NCBI GenBank assembly: GCA_025363015.1
Contig: JANYEQ010000006.1
Coordinates: forward strand, 1-64,000
Source of the DNA: Bacteroidota bacterium
GTDB taxonomy: Bacteria; Bacteroidota; Bacteroidia; B-17B0; Aurantibacillaceae
Length of the DNA: 64,000 bases
Direction of reading: 5' to 3'
Made by a program: the position numbers and the translations under genes. Shown in pieces: positions 35,871 through 44,197 of the stretch. Below the pieces are notes generated by a model. It did not search any database. It was not told where the DNA came from and worked only from the letters and a program-made list of their open reading frames with translations. Each line of letters begins with the position of its first letter. The first letter of the stretch is position 1.

Positions 35871-37358
35871 ATGAAAAAAATTACTCTTTTAGTTTCGCTC
35901 ACAATGTCGTCGCTTTTTATTAATGCGCAAGAAAACTCAACCTTTAAAGTATACAAGCCACAGCCTAACGGTGCTTATACCTTACAACAAATGTTACAAA
36001 ACTTAGTAGGCGATGGTGTGGTGCTAAAAAGCTATAGTGTTTCTAAAACGTGGAGCGATGAAGCATTTGGGTATTTTGAAGATAAAAAATCGCGCTTAGG
36101 CATGAGCAAAGGTTTGTTAATGACAACTGGCGGTGTTTCGGGACTTTGTGGCTCAAACACAAAATCAAATATGAGCAATTACACGCACGCTACTGCTGAT
36201 AGAAATTACCGTGTGATACCCAATCAACCCACTTTTACAAGCTCTGACTTGGAGAAATATTTAGGAAAAAACCAAAAAACATTTGATGCCGTGGTTATTG
36301 AAATGGATATTGTACCCACTGCCGATACTTTAAATTTTAATTATGTATTTGGTAGCGAAGAATACGACGAGTTTGTAGGCACAGCTTATAACGATGTGTT
36401 TGCGTTTTTTATTTCGGGTAAAGGGGTTGAGGGGCAGGTAAATTTAGCCGTTGTGCCAAATACACAAAGCCCTGTAAGTGTTAATAGTATTAATGGTGGA
36501 AGCACCTACAATCGTCAATCATCAAACCCAACCTATTATGTTAGTAATATGGATGGGCATTTGGGTATTGAATACGATGGTGTAACCAAATTAATGGAAA
36601 TAAAAAAAGCAGTAACGCCATACGAAACCTATCATTTAAAATTAGCCATTGCCGATGTAAGCGATAATAGTTACGATAGTGGCGTTTTAATTGAAGGACA
36701 TAGCATTGTAAGTTACGAAAAAAGTTACAGCGTATTGTACAATAAAAGCGAAATCACCATTAGCGAACCCTATAAAAATTTATTAAATGCTTTGGTAAAA
36801 GAATATAAAACAAAAACAAACAGCAATATTAGTATTACTGGGCATACCGATAATGAAGGCGAATTAGATTTTAATAAAGAGTTAAGTTGTAAACGTTCCA
36901 ACGAAGTAAAAGAGTATTTATTAAGTAAAGGCATTGCAGAAAATAGACTAATTATTGATTGTAAAGGCGAAACAATGCCTGCTTATGCTAATAATACCGA
37001 CGAAGGCAAGCACATGAACCGCCGAGTAGAATTAAAGTTATTAGGTAACGATAAAAAATATATTGCTGATAAAAAAGGCGAAACAATTGCTCAAGAAAAA
37101 TCTACCTTAATTAATAATACGCCAAACCCTTTTACTGATAATACATTAATAAATGTTTCTATTTTAGAAAATGTAAAACAGGCGCAATTAATTATTACTG
37201 ATTTAAGTGGTAAACAAATTAAAACCATTTATATGTTAGAGCGTGGTAACACCAACGTAAATTTTAATTCGCAAAATTTAACTAACGGCATTTACATTGT
37301 GAATTTAATTTGTGATGGCCTTGGTTGTGGCGCTATTAAAATGATTGTAGAGAAGTAG
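35871..37358 (+). CDS. Choice-of-anchor-L + OmpA + T9SS sorting-domain surface protein
   Basis: This 495-residue protein has a signal peptide (ending FINAQ, about 19), then a choice-of-anchor-L domain (about 40-275, NFNYVFGSEEYDEFVGTAYNDVFAFFISG). An OmpA C-terminal domain follows (about 290-395, ITGHTDNEGELDFNKELSCKRSNEVKEYL with the usual Asp, and NRRVELK with the usual Arg, that grip diaminopimelate). Last is a type A T9SS sorting domain (about 412-495, NTPNPFTDNT ... ITDLSGKQI ... GIYIVNLI). Peptidoglycan-binding and surface-export domains in one chain are unusual, since the two imply different sides of the outer membrane. Confidence 0.85.
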   Translation: MKKITLLVSLTMSSLFINAQENSTFKVYKPQPNGAYTLQQMLQNLVGDGVVLKSYSVSKTWSDEAFGYFEDKKSRLGMSKGLLMTTGGVSGLCGSNTKSNMSNYTHATADRNYRVIPNQPTFTSSDLEKYLGKNQKTFDAVVIEMDIVPTADTLNFNYVFGSEEYDEFVGTAYNDVFAFFISGKGVEGQVNLAVVPNTQSPVSVNSINGGSTYNRQSSNPTYYVSNMDGHLGIEYDGVTKLMEIKKAVTPYETYHLKLAIADVSDNSYDSGVLIEGHSIVSYEKSYSVLYNKSEITISEPYKNLLNALVKEYKTKTNSNISITGHTDNEGELDFNKELSCKRSNEVKEYLLSKGIAENRLIIDCKGETMPAYANNTDEGKHMNRRVELKLLGNDKKYIADKKGETIAQEKSTLINNTPNPFTDNTLINVSILENVKQAQLIITDLSGKQIKTIYMLERGNTNVNFNSQNLTNGIYIVNLICDGLGCGAIKMIVEK

Positions 37359-37478
37359 TAGTTTTTTGGGTTTTAATCTTTAACAAAAAACATCTATTAA
37401 AACCTTACTGTTAGTTAAAAATACTTAATTGTGTGTTTTAAAAACGCAATTATTGTAAATTAGTAACTTAAAATTACT

Positions 37479-38798
37479 ATGAAAAAATTTCTTTCCTCAA
37501 ACATATTCCGTTTTATATGGAGTGTAGGCTTAGCAGCTTTGCTATACATGGTTTGCCCACCTTGCTTCAGCAAAACAACCTTGGCAGTATTATTAGCCAT
37601 TCAATTAATTTTAGTTAATGGTTCTAACTTTATTGGCAAAATTGCTATTCTTACTCATATTTCCCGCTTTTTAGTGGGAGGATTATTTATTTTTTCGGGT
37701 TTTATAAAAGCTAACGACCCTGTAGGCTTTAGCTATAAATTAAAAGAATATTTTGAAGTATTTACTGCCGCTACAGGTTGGGGTATTTTTGAATCTTTTG
37801 CACACATTGCCCTGCCATTAGCCGTATTGCTTTGCGCCAGCGAAATTATTTTAGGTGCCATGTTATTAATTGGCTTTAAATCAAACCTAACCCTATGGCT
37901 ATTATTTGCTCAAATTGCATTTTTTACCTTTTTAACGTTTTACAGTGCTTGCTTTAATAAGGTAACGACCTGCGGTTGTTTTGGCGATTTTTTAGTGCTA
38001 AAGCCTTGGACAAGTTTTTGGAAAGATGTTTTGTTAATGATTTTAATTACACTTTTATTTGCCGGCCGAAACAATATTAATGCACTTACAAACCCTTTGG
38101 TAACAAACACCTTGTTTATTTTAGCCTTAGCGTTTTCAATAGGCTTTCCAATATATGCCATTCGAAATTTACCACCTTTAGATTTTAGAGCCTATAAAAT
38201 TGGCAATAACTTAAAAGAACAAATGAAAAAAGGCGAAGGTTACCAAGAAGCGGTAATTGAAACAGGTTTTATTTACGAAAATATAAAAACAGGCGAAAAA
38301 AAACATTTCGATTTAAAAAATTACCCTTGGCAAGACACCCTTAATTGGAAATGGTTTGCAACCGATAACGTGGTTGTAAAAGAAGCTGTAAACGCCCCAA
38401 AAATAACCGATTTTACAGTAAATAATGCCGAAGGTGTAAATTATACCGATACTATTTTAAACGATAAAAATTATAGTTTTTGGTTAATTATGTACGATAT
38501 AAATTTAACCGCCGATGACGAAACCTTAATGGCAAAACTAAACGATTTTTATAAATTAGCCACACAAAGTAAATACAAAGTAATTGCTTTAACAGCAAGC
38601 GGACCAGCCGATGTAGACAAATTTAAACACAAACATAATTTTTTAGCCGATTTTTATTCAGTGGACGCTACTGTTTTAAAAACAATGATACGAAGCAACC
38701 CAGGCTTAATGCTTATAAAAGATGGTACCGTTATTATGAACTGGCACCACAACAATATACCAACATTTAGCGATGCCAAACAAAAATACATGAAATAA
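37479..38798 (+). CDS. BT_3928-type DoxX/MauE-like membrane protein with thioredoxin-like tail
   Basis: In this 439-residue protein the N-terminal half has seven or eight hydrophobic helices with DoxX/MauE features (SRFLVGGLFIFSGFIKANDPVGFSYKLKEYFEVF) and the redox-type motif TTCGCFGDFL. The C-terminal 180 residues are soluble and resemble a thioredoxin fold lacking the CxxC pair (NYSFWLIMYDINLTADDE ... SNPGLMLIKDGTVIMNW). This matches the BT_3928 family of Bacteroidota. The function is unknown; membrane redox work is plausible. batE follows after 21 bases. Confidence 0.82.
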   Translation: MKKFLSSNIFRFIWSVGLAALLYMVCPPCFSKTTLAVLLAIQLILVNGSNFIGKIAILTHISRFLVGGLFIFSGFIKANDPVGFSYKLKEYFEVFTAATGWGIFESFAHIALPLAVLLCASEIILGAMLLIGFKSNLTLWLLFAQIAFFTFLTFYSACFNKVTTCGCFGDFLVLKPWTSFWKDVLLMILITLLFAGRNNINALTNPLVTNTLFILALAFSIGFPIYAIRNLPPLDFRAYKIGNNLKEQMKKGEGYQEAVIETGFIYENIKTGEKKHFDLKNYPWQDTLNWKWFATDNVVVKEAVNAPKITDFTVNNAEGVNYTDTILNDKNYSFWLIMYDINLTADDETLMAKLNDFYKLATQSKYKVIALTASGPADVDKFKHKHNFLADFYSVDATVLKTMIRSNPGLMLIKDGTVIMNWHHNNIPTFSDAKQKYMK

Positions 38799-38819
38799 AA
38801 AAATAAAAACGTAAACAAA

Positions 38820-39569
38820 ATGAAACCAATTAAATACATACTTATTTTTTTAGTTGTATTTACAACAAAAAATTACAGTAACAATACTTTACAAGATGCT
38901 GAGAAAGCTTATGATTCTAAAAACTACAAAGAAGCCATTGTAAATTACGAGCAATTGGTAAAAGATGGATTTAAATCTTACCAACTATATTATAACTTAG
39001 GCAATGCTTATTTTAGAAATAACCAATTAGGTAAAACCATTTATTATTACGAATTGGCGCGTAAAATAAACCCTAACGATGAAGATGTTAGAATAAATTT
39101 GGGCATTGCATCTGCAAAAACCGTTGATAAAATTGACGCTAAAGAAAATTTTTTTATCAGTGCTGTTAAATCAAATGTATTATCGTCGTTTACAACCCAA
39201 AGCTGGGCTTGGTTTAGCATTTTAACGTTGGGTGTAGCCTGTGTTTTATTTTTTGTGTTTGTAAGCTCTAAAAGTATTGGCGTAAAGCGTTTTGCTTTTA
39301 CGTTAAGTTGTTTATTGCTAATTACCTTTGCCGTTACTTATGCTTTAGGCTATTCGGCATTAAAATCAAAAAGTGAAAATAAATTTGCAATTATTACTAC
39401 TAAAGAAATTAAAATAATGAACGAGCCTACTGTTTCGGCATCAAGCAAATTTAGTTTACACGAAGGCACAAAAATTAGAGTAGTAGAAAACAATGGCGAT
39501 TGGCTTTTAATTAAATTAGATAATGGCAACGAAGGCTGGGTAAAGGTTTTAGACGTTGGAATTATTTAA
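38820..39569 (+). CDS. batE: BatE-like TPR and SH3-domain protein
   Basis: The 249 residues are a signal sequence (about 1-20), two or three TPR units (25-110, AEKAYDSKNYKEAIVNYEQL and YNLGNAYFRNNQLGKTIYYYELARKINP), two transmembrane helices (about 130-180) and a bacterial SH3-like domain at the end (EIKIMNEPTVSASSKFSLHEGTKIRVVENNGDWLLIKLDNGNEGWV). This is the BatE architecture of the Bacteroides aerotolerance cluster. The other bat genes are not here, so its link to that complex is by homology only. Cotranscribed with the BT_3928-like gene. Confidence 0.85.
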   Translation: MKPIKYILIFLVVFTTKNYSNNTLQDAEKAYDSKNYKEAIVNYEQLVKDGFKSYQLYYNLGNAYFRNNQLGKTIYYYELARKINPNDEDVRINLGIASAKTVDKIDAKENFFISAVKSNVLSSFTTQSWAWFSILTLGVACVLFFVFVSSKSIGVKRFAFTLSCLLLITFAVTYALGYSALKSKSENKFAIITTKEIKIMNEPTVSASSKFSLHEGTKIRVVENNGDWLLIKLDNGNEGWVKVLDVGII

Positions 39570-39572
39570 AAG

Positions 39573-39608
39573 TTACCCCCTTATTAGCCATAGCCAATAA
39601 AGGGAGTA
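39573..39608. terminator. Bidirectional terminator hairpin between batE and the plug protein
   Basis: TTACCCCCTTATT (39573-39585) pairs with AATAAAGGGAGTAA (39595-39608), with one mismatch and one bulge, around a 9-base loop. It lies between two convergent stop codons, 3 and 13 bases away. The following tracts are only modestly T-rich. Confidence 0.55.
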
Positions 39609-39621
39609 AAACAATAAACTA

Positions 39622-40470
39622 CTAATCTACTTTTAATTTTTTTTCGTCTTCAATTTCTTTTTTGCGTTTTTCTTCGTCTTGTTTGGCTTTTTGTTTTGCT
39701 TTTTCGTCAACTATTTTTTCACGCACTTGTGCTAATCTTATATTTTTATCGCGTATGCCTGTAAAATAACTTTTGGTAGTAACAATTACTGCGCCGCTAG
39801 TTAAATCACCATACATAGCGGGTACACCACCACTAAAAAAAGTTAAATTTTCTATCGATAAATTTGGGATGGTGTTTGCCCCCAAAGTTCTAACCCCATC
39901 CACATAATAAGCCGTCGCATCTCCACGCGAACCACGCACGTGCACATCGCCATTTTGATCTTCTACCACGTCTGATTTTAACGACACTAACGAACCCTTA
40001 ATATCTCCAGCCGAAAACCCCGAAAGCTTTAACAAATCTTTAGCATCAATGCTTACAAAAGTGTACATCGTTTTATCAACCCCTGATTTTGTGTAATCAT
40101 AGGCTTTTGCGGTTACAACAACTTCTGAAAATGTATTTAAAGCCAAATTTACATCTACATATGTAGCTTCATTTGGCATTACGGTAATTTTGTTTATGGG
40201 TTGGGTTTGGTGTCCGGCTTCATATACTACCATTTCGTAAGTGCCAGGGTTTAAGGGCTTGTATTTGTATTTCCCTTCGGCATCAGTAGTGGTGCCTCCT
40301 ACCAAAAAATTACCTTGTGTAATCTTCACAGTTGCAAAAGGTACAGGCTCAAACTCGGTATCTTTTACAATGCCTCTAATTTCGCCATAGCCCGTTTGGG
40401 CCTGTGTATTAAATGTTGTACTAACGAATACAATTAGTAAGCTTGTTATTTTTAAAATTGATTTTTTCAT
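39622..40470 (-). CDS. Barrel-less TonB plug protein with carboxypeptidase-like domain
   Basis: The 282 residues are a signal peptide (ending NTQAQ, about 25), a carboxypeptidase-regulatory-like domain (27-110, GIVKDTEFEPVPFATVKITQG ... DAEGKYKYKPLNPGTY), then a TonB-receptor plug (about 115-235). The plug shows VHVRGSRGDATAYYVDGVR and FFSGGVPAMYGDLTSGAVIVTTK. Where a receptor would begin its 22-strand barrel this protein instead has a charged helix of about 40 residues, rich in Lys and Glu, and stops. The end is clean: a terminator follows. It therefore lacks a transport pore. It is divergent from an ECF sigma factor, which suggests signalling. Confidence 0.82.
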   Translation of the reverse strand: MKKSILKITSLLIVFVSTTFNTQAQTGYGEIRGIVKDTEFEPVPFATVKITQGNFLVGGTTTDAEGKYKYKPLNPGTYEMVVYEAGHQTQPINKITVMPNEATYVDVNLALNTFSEVVVTAKAYDYTKSGVDKTMYTFVSIDAKDLLKLSGFSAGDIKGSLVSLKSDVVEDQNGDVHVRGSRGDATAYYVDGVRTLGANTIPNLSIENLTFFSGGVPAMYGDLTSGAVIVTTKSYFTGIRDKNIRLAQVREKIVDEKAKQKAKQDEEKRKKEIEDEKKLKVD

Positions 40471-40541
40471 GATTTCTGTTTTTTTATAAGGTTAGTATTT
40501 AAGTTGTTGTTTTGAAGCGCTTTCACAAATAAGACGAAAGA

Positions 40542-40578
40542 CAAAACTAATTCCATAAAAAAAATTAATTTTATGGAA
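40542..40578 (-). promoter_or_regulatory. -7 element and inverted repeat upstream of the plug-protein gene
   Basis: On the minus strand TAGTTTTG (complement of 40542-40549) is a perfect -7 word. Directly upstream lies a perfect 10-base inverted repeat, TTCCATAAAA (40551-40560) and TTTTATGGAA (40569-40578), where the -33 element would be. No TTG is present, so an activator may substitute. The repeat also precedes the divergent sigma-factor gene. Confidence 0.45.
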
Positions 40579-40618
40579 AAATTAAATCTTATCGTCTTAA
40601 TAATACAAATACCTTTTT

Positions 40619-41215
40619 ATGTGGTTATTTAAAAAAAAACAGTTTAATACTGATGAAGAAATTACCCGTGAATATTACGTTACAGGCAATAAAGCATTGG
40701 TAGGCGATTTGTTTGAAAAATATGTAAAAACAGTGTTTGGCGTTTGCCTTTTTTATTTTAAAGATAAGGATGTAGCCAAAGATATGGTTATGCAAATTTT
40801 TGAAAAACTAATAATAGAGCTTAGAAAATCGGAAGTAAAGAATTTTAAGGCGTGGTTAAGTTTTGTAGTACGAAATTATTGCATTAGTGAATTACGAAAA
40901 AATAAAAACAAACATTTTGTAAGCGAAAAATATTTAGATTTTGAAATAACTTCAACAAGCTATTTAGAGGAAGAAAAAATTAACAGTATAAACAATGATG
41001 TATTATTAGATTATATGAAAGAATGCTTGCCCTTATTAAAAGAAAATCAGAAAATATGTGTTGAGTTATTTTATTTACAAAACCTTTCGTACCAACAAAT
41101 AAGTATAAAAACAGCATTAAGTTTAAACGAAATTAAAAGCTACATACAAAATGGTAAACGAAATTTAAAATTATTAATTGAACAAAAACAAAACTCTACT
41201 AAACATGCAACCTAA
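40619..41215 (+). CDS. ECF-type RNA polymerase sigma factor
   Basis: This 198-residue sigma-70-family protein has region 2 (about 25-95, LFEKYVKTVFGVCLFYFKDKDVAKDMVMQIFEKL, then FKAWLSFVVRNYCISELRKNKNK) and region 4 (about 130-185, LKENQKICVELFYLQNLSYQQISIKTALSLNEIKSYIQNGKRNLK), whose helix-turn-helix reads the -35. The next gene overlaps it by 11 bases and encodes a membrane protein, the usual position of an anti-sigma factor. The barrel-less plug protein is transcribed divergently. Confidence 0.88.
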   Translation: MWLFKKKQFNTDEEITREYYVTGNKALVGDLFEKYVKTVFGVCLFYFKDKDVAKDMVMQIFEKLIIELRKSEVKNFKAWLSFVVRNYCISELRKNKNKHFVSEKYLDFEITSTSYLEEEKINSINNDVLLDYMKECLPLLKENQKICVELFYLQNLSYQQISIKTALSLNEIKSYIQNGKRNLKLLIEQKQNSTKHAT

Positions 41216-42200
41216 TAATAAACATATAGATGAATTAGAGTACTTAGCTAACTTAGGTTTTGAAAAAACTACTGTTACTGATGCTGATTTAAATGAACTA
41301 CGTTTAAAAATAAAGAGTAAAACTTTTAGTTATAACAACGGCCTGTACTTTAGTTTTATAAGTTTGGTGGTAGGTGTTTTTATAGGAATTTCTTGTTTTT
41401 TTACATTATATAATCAGCCAAAAAATGTTGCTTCAAAAAACAATTTTGTTTTTAAAGATACCGCAACTACAACGCCTAAAAAGATTAACCAAATTATTTT
41501 ATTAGACACTGTAAAACTGCAGCACGAAAACTTTATAAATCCCAAAAAAACAACGCTTGTTGATTCATTAATTTCAACTACAAATAGTTACGATTCCATT
41601 AGCGTTAACACTATTCAACCATTAGTTATTACAACCTTAAGTGATAAAAATTTGAATCCTGCCAAAATAAAATATATTCCAAATGCTTCTATTATTTATC
41701 TTCACGATTTAAAAATTACAAATTATAGTTTGTTATATTTTAAAAAAAATGAGCAAATTTTATTTCCCAACAGTTCTGGGGTATCGGCAAACTATTCCAC
41801 TTTAAAAGATATAAATCATCAGCCCCTAAAACAAACTGCGAATTATTACCTACATGAAGCCATTGCCGAAGCTATGTTGTATTATAAAAAAGCAAATTAC
41901 AACCAATGTATGAATTTATTAAATACGCTTTGGGAATACAATAAAGAAGATATTAATTGTAAATTTTATTATGGAATGTGTTATTACAATAAAAATAATT
42001 TTAGCGAAGCAAAAAAACAGTTTGAAGATTGTGTTACAAACCCAAACAATGCATTTTTACAAGAAGCGCAATATTACAATGCCCTCTGTTTAATAGAATT
42101 GGGTAATATTACCGAGGCAAAAACGCAACTAAAACAAATTGTAGAAGATGCTGAATTTTACTCTCAAAAAGCATTAATAAAATTAAATGAATTAAAATAA
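41205..42200 (+). CDS. Single-pass membrane TPR protein, candidate anti-sigma partner
   Basis: This 331-residue protein has a cytosolic N-terminus of about 40 residues, one transmembrane helix (GLYFSFISLVVGVFIGISCF), a low-complexity Thr/Asn-rich linker and C-terminal TPR units (about 220-325, AEAMLYYKKANYNQCMNLLNTLW ... GMCYYNKNNFSEAKKQFEDC ... LCLIELGNITEAKTQLKQI). The layout fits a sigma regulator that senses the periplasm, but no known anti-sigma domain is recognised. A longer frame from a TTG at 41178 exists; the ATG at 41205, overlapping the sigma stop, is preferred. Confidence 0.7.
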   Translation: MQPNNKHIDELEYLANLGFEKTTVTDADLNELRLKIKSKTFSYNNGLYFSFISLVVGVFIGISCFFTLYNQPKNVASKNNFVFKDTATTTPKKINQIILLDTVKLQHENFINPKKTTLVDSLISTTNSYDSISVNTIQPLVITTLSDKNLNPAKIKYIPNASIIYLHDLKITNYSLLYFKKNEQILFPNSSGVSANYSTLKDINHQPLKQTANYYLHEAIAEAMLYYKKANYNQCMNLLNTLWEYNKEDINCKFYYGMCYYNKNNFSEAKKQFEDCVTNPNNAFLQEAQYYNALCLIELGNITEAKTQLKQIVEDAEFYSQKALIKLNELK

Positions 42201-42217
42201 TAACTGATTGTATAAAT

Positions 42218-42225
42218 TAATTTTG
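42218..42225 (+). promoter_or_regulatory. -7 element TAATTTTG before the ACMSD-like gene
   Basis: A perfect TANNTTTG word lies 28 bases before the start codon and predicts a leader of about 22 bases. No TTG lies at the proper distance upstream. Confidence 0.4.
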
Positions 42226-42253
42226 GCAAAAAATTTATACTTAAATTTATACC

Positions 42254-43243
42254 ATGTTTACAATAGATACTCACACTCACATTATACCCAAGCATATTCC
42301 CGATTTTAAAAAGCAGTTTGGCTATGGCGACTTTATTCAACTAAACCATCACCAAGAAGGCAAAGCGTGGATGATGCAAGGCGATGTAAAGTTTAGAGAA
42401 ATTTTAGCCAACTGTTGGGATGCGGAGATTCGCATACAAGAAATGGTACAGCACAAAGCGGATATGCAAGTTATTTGCACCATTCCCGTAATGTTTAGTT
42501 ATTGGGCAAAAGCAAAAAATTGCTTAGAGGTAAGTAAATTTTTAAACGATGATATTGCACTTACGGTTTCTAACTTTCCTAATAAGTTTATTGGTTTGGC
42601 AACTGTGCCTATGCAAGATACGCAACTTGCCATTAATGAGTTAGAACGCTGTATGGCAAATGGTTTTAAAGGCGTACAAATTGGTAGTAATGTAAATAAT
42701 TTAAATTTAAGTGAAACGCAGTTTGACGAATTTTTTGCAGCCTGCGAAAAATTAAATGCGGCCGTTTTAATTCACCCATGGCAAATGATGGGGCAAGAAC
42801 ACATGACAAAGTATTGGCTACCTTGGTTGGTAGGTATGCCTTCCGAAATTAGCCGTGCTATTTGTAGTTTTATTTTTGGTGGTATTTTCGAAAAATATAA
42901 AAATCTTAAAGTGTGTTTTGCACATGGTGGCGGCTCTTTTTTACCAACACTTAGTCGTATTGTACATGGTTGGGAGTGTAGGCCAGACTTGGTTGCAATA
43001 GATAACCCCATTAATCCAAAAGAATATTTAGGTAAATTTTGGGTAGATAGTCACGTGTGCGATCATAAATTATTACAGTACATTATTGATATGGTTGGTG
43101 CCGATAAAATTTTACAAGGTAGCGATTACCCTTTTCCGTTAGGCGAAGCCATCCCTGGCGAATTAGTACGTACGGCGCCCATAAGTACTTTAGAAAAAGA
43201 AAAAATTTTAGGTTTATCTGCTAAAAACTGGTTAGGCGTTTAA
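42254..43243 (+). CDS. Aminocarboxymuconate-semialdehyde decarboxylase (ACMSD)-like amidohydrolase
   Basis: This 329-residue protein of the amidohydrolase superfamily is close to ACMSD, which decarboxylates 2-amino-3-carboxymuconate semialdehyde in tryptophan and nitrobenzoate breakdown. The zinc ligands are where ACMSD has them: H7 and H9 (DTHTHIIP), H174 (IHPWQ) and D291 (GSDYPFPLGE); H224 in CFAHGGGSF is the conserved base. The substrate-specific GKAWMMQGDVKFREI loop also fits. No other kynurenine-pathway gene is in the window. It converges with the next gene with no gap. Confidence 0.85.
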   Translation: MFTIDTHTHIIPKHIPDFKKQFGYGDFIQLNHHQEGKAWMMQGDVKFREILANCWDAEIRIQEMVQHKADMQVICTIPVMFSYWAKAKNCLEVSKFLNDDIALTVSNFPNKFIGLATVPMQDTQLAINELERCMANGFKGVQIGSNVNNLNLSETQFDEFFAACEKLNAAVLIHPWQMMGQEHMTKYWLPWLVGMPSEISRAICSFIFGGIFEKYKNLKVCFAHGGGSFLPTLSRIVHGWECRPDLVAIDNPINPKEYLGKFWVDSHVCDHKLLQYIIDMVGADKILQGSDYPFPLGEAIPGELVRTAPISTLEKEKILGLSAKNWLGV

Positions 43244-44197
43244 CTAATACAAAAAAGGTTTTATTAAAGGGTCATTTAATTCGCCCTGAGAAGGCAGTGG
43301 CGATAACTGAAAATATTGCCTTAAATTTTCATCTAATTGCTGAATAGATACTGCTAGTTGTTCATATAAAAACTGTTTTTTTACAACAACAATTTTTGTA
43401 GTTTCGGTTTCTCTTAATACTACTGCTTTACGCTTTCTATCTTTAATTTCCTGTTGTTCAAATAAAAAATATTTATTTACTACAAAATAAACGAAGATAC
43501 TACCGTTTGTATTTTGATATATATTAATTGGAAAATCAAATTCAGAACCAGAGATTGACTTAACACTCATGTAATTTTTAATAAAGTACGGAAAAGGTTT
43601 TTTTAATTGGTGCCCAAATTTATTTTTTAAAACAAAGGCCATTTCATTTCCTATATTCCCTTTTTCTGTTTCATATTTAGCCGAATCTTCTTTAATAAAC
43701 CCAATAGATGAATTATACACATTATCTTTATCTGCCAATAAATAAAAATTTTCTTTCAACTCAATTGTTGGATTAACCGTCATATTTGTATCTAAAAAAA
43801 TATTTGTTCTATGCCCATTTAATAGGCTATCGCTACTATTACTATATATAAAATAAAGTTTACAAAACTTGAAATTATCAATAAAAGCAATCATTGTATT
43901 TTTATTAATAGCATATTGTTCCAATAGTTTTTGCTGTGCTAATTTTGTATTTCCCTGTTGTGTTAAAGCGTCAATTAGTTTTTTATTTGTTTTTAAACGT
44001 ACCACTAAGGCACCTGTTTTAAACTGATGTATTTGCCAAGCGCTTATCACATTTCGGCGTTTAGCATATTTTTCAAATTGCTTTGGGTCTTTATAATCGC
44101 TATAATCTGTAGCTACGGCATCACTTTGCGAAAAAGAAAATTGATGTATTAAAAAAAAAATACACAAAAATAAAATCTTATTTAACTTCGCTACCAT
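43244..44197 (-). CDS. Exported protein of unknown function
   Basis: I do not recognise this 317-residue protein. It has a signal peptide (about 1-23, ending FSFSQ) and a mixed alpha/beta body with [24 protein letters not shown] early, and a Lys/Arg-rich, probably helical segment ([19 protein letters not shown]) around 255-275. No catalytic motif is visible. Its start overlaps the end of metG by 20 bases, so it is expressed with metG. Its last codon directly abuts the ACMSD-like stop. Confidence 0.7.
   Translation of the reverse strand: MVAKLNKILFLCIFFLIHQFSFSQSDAVATDYSDYKDPKQFEKYAKRRNVISAWQIHQFKTGALVVRLKTNKKLIDALTQQGNTKLAQQKLLEQYAINKNTMIAFIDNFKFCKLYFIYSNSSDSLLNGHRTNIFLDTNMTVNPTIELKENFYLLADKDNVYNSSIGFIKEDSAKYETEKGNIGNEMAFVLKNKFGHQLKKPFPYFIKNYMSVKSISGSEFDFPINIYQNTNGSIFVYFVVNKYFLFEQQEIKDRKRKAVVLRETETTKIVVVKKQFLYEQLAVSIQQLDENLRQYFQLSPLPSQGELNDPLIKPFLY

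Noticed and set aside
37369-37404. Inverted repeat GGTTTTAAT / ATTAAAACC after the OmpA-T9SS gene as terminator
   Set aside because: The loop is 18 bases and no T-run follows; too weak to call.
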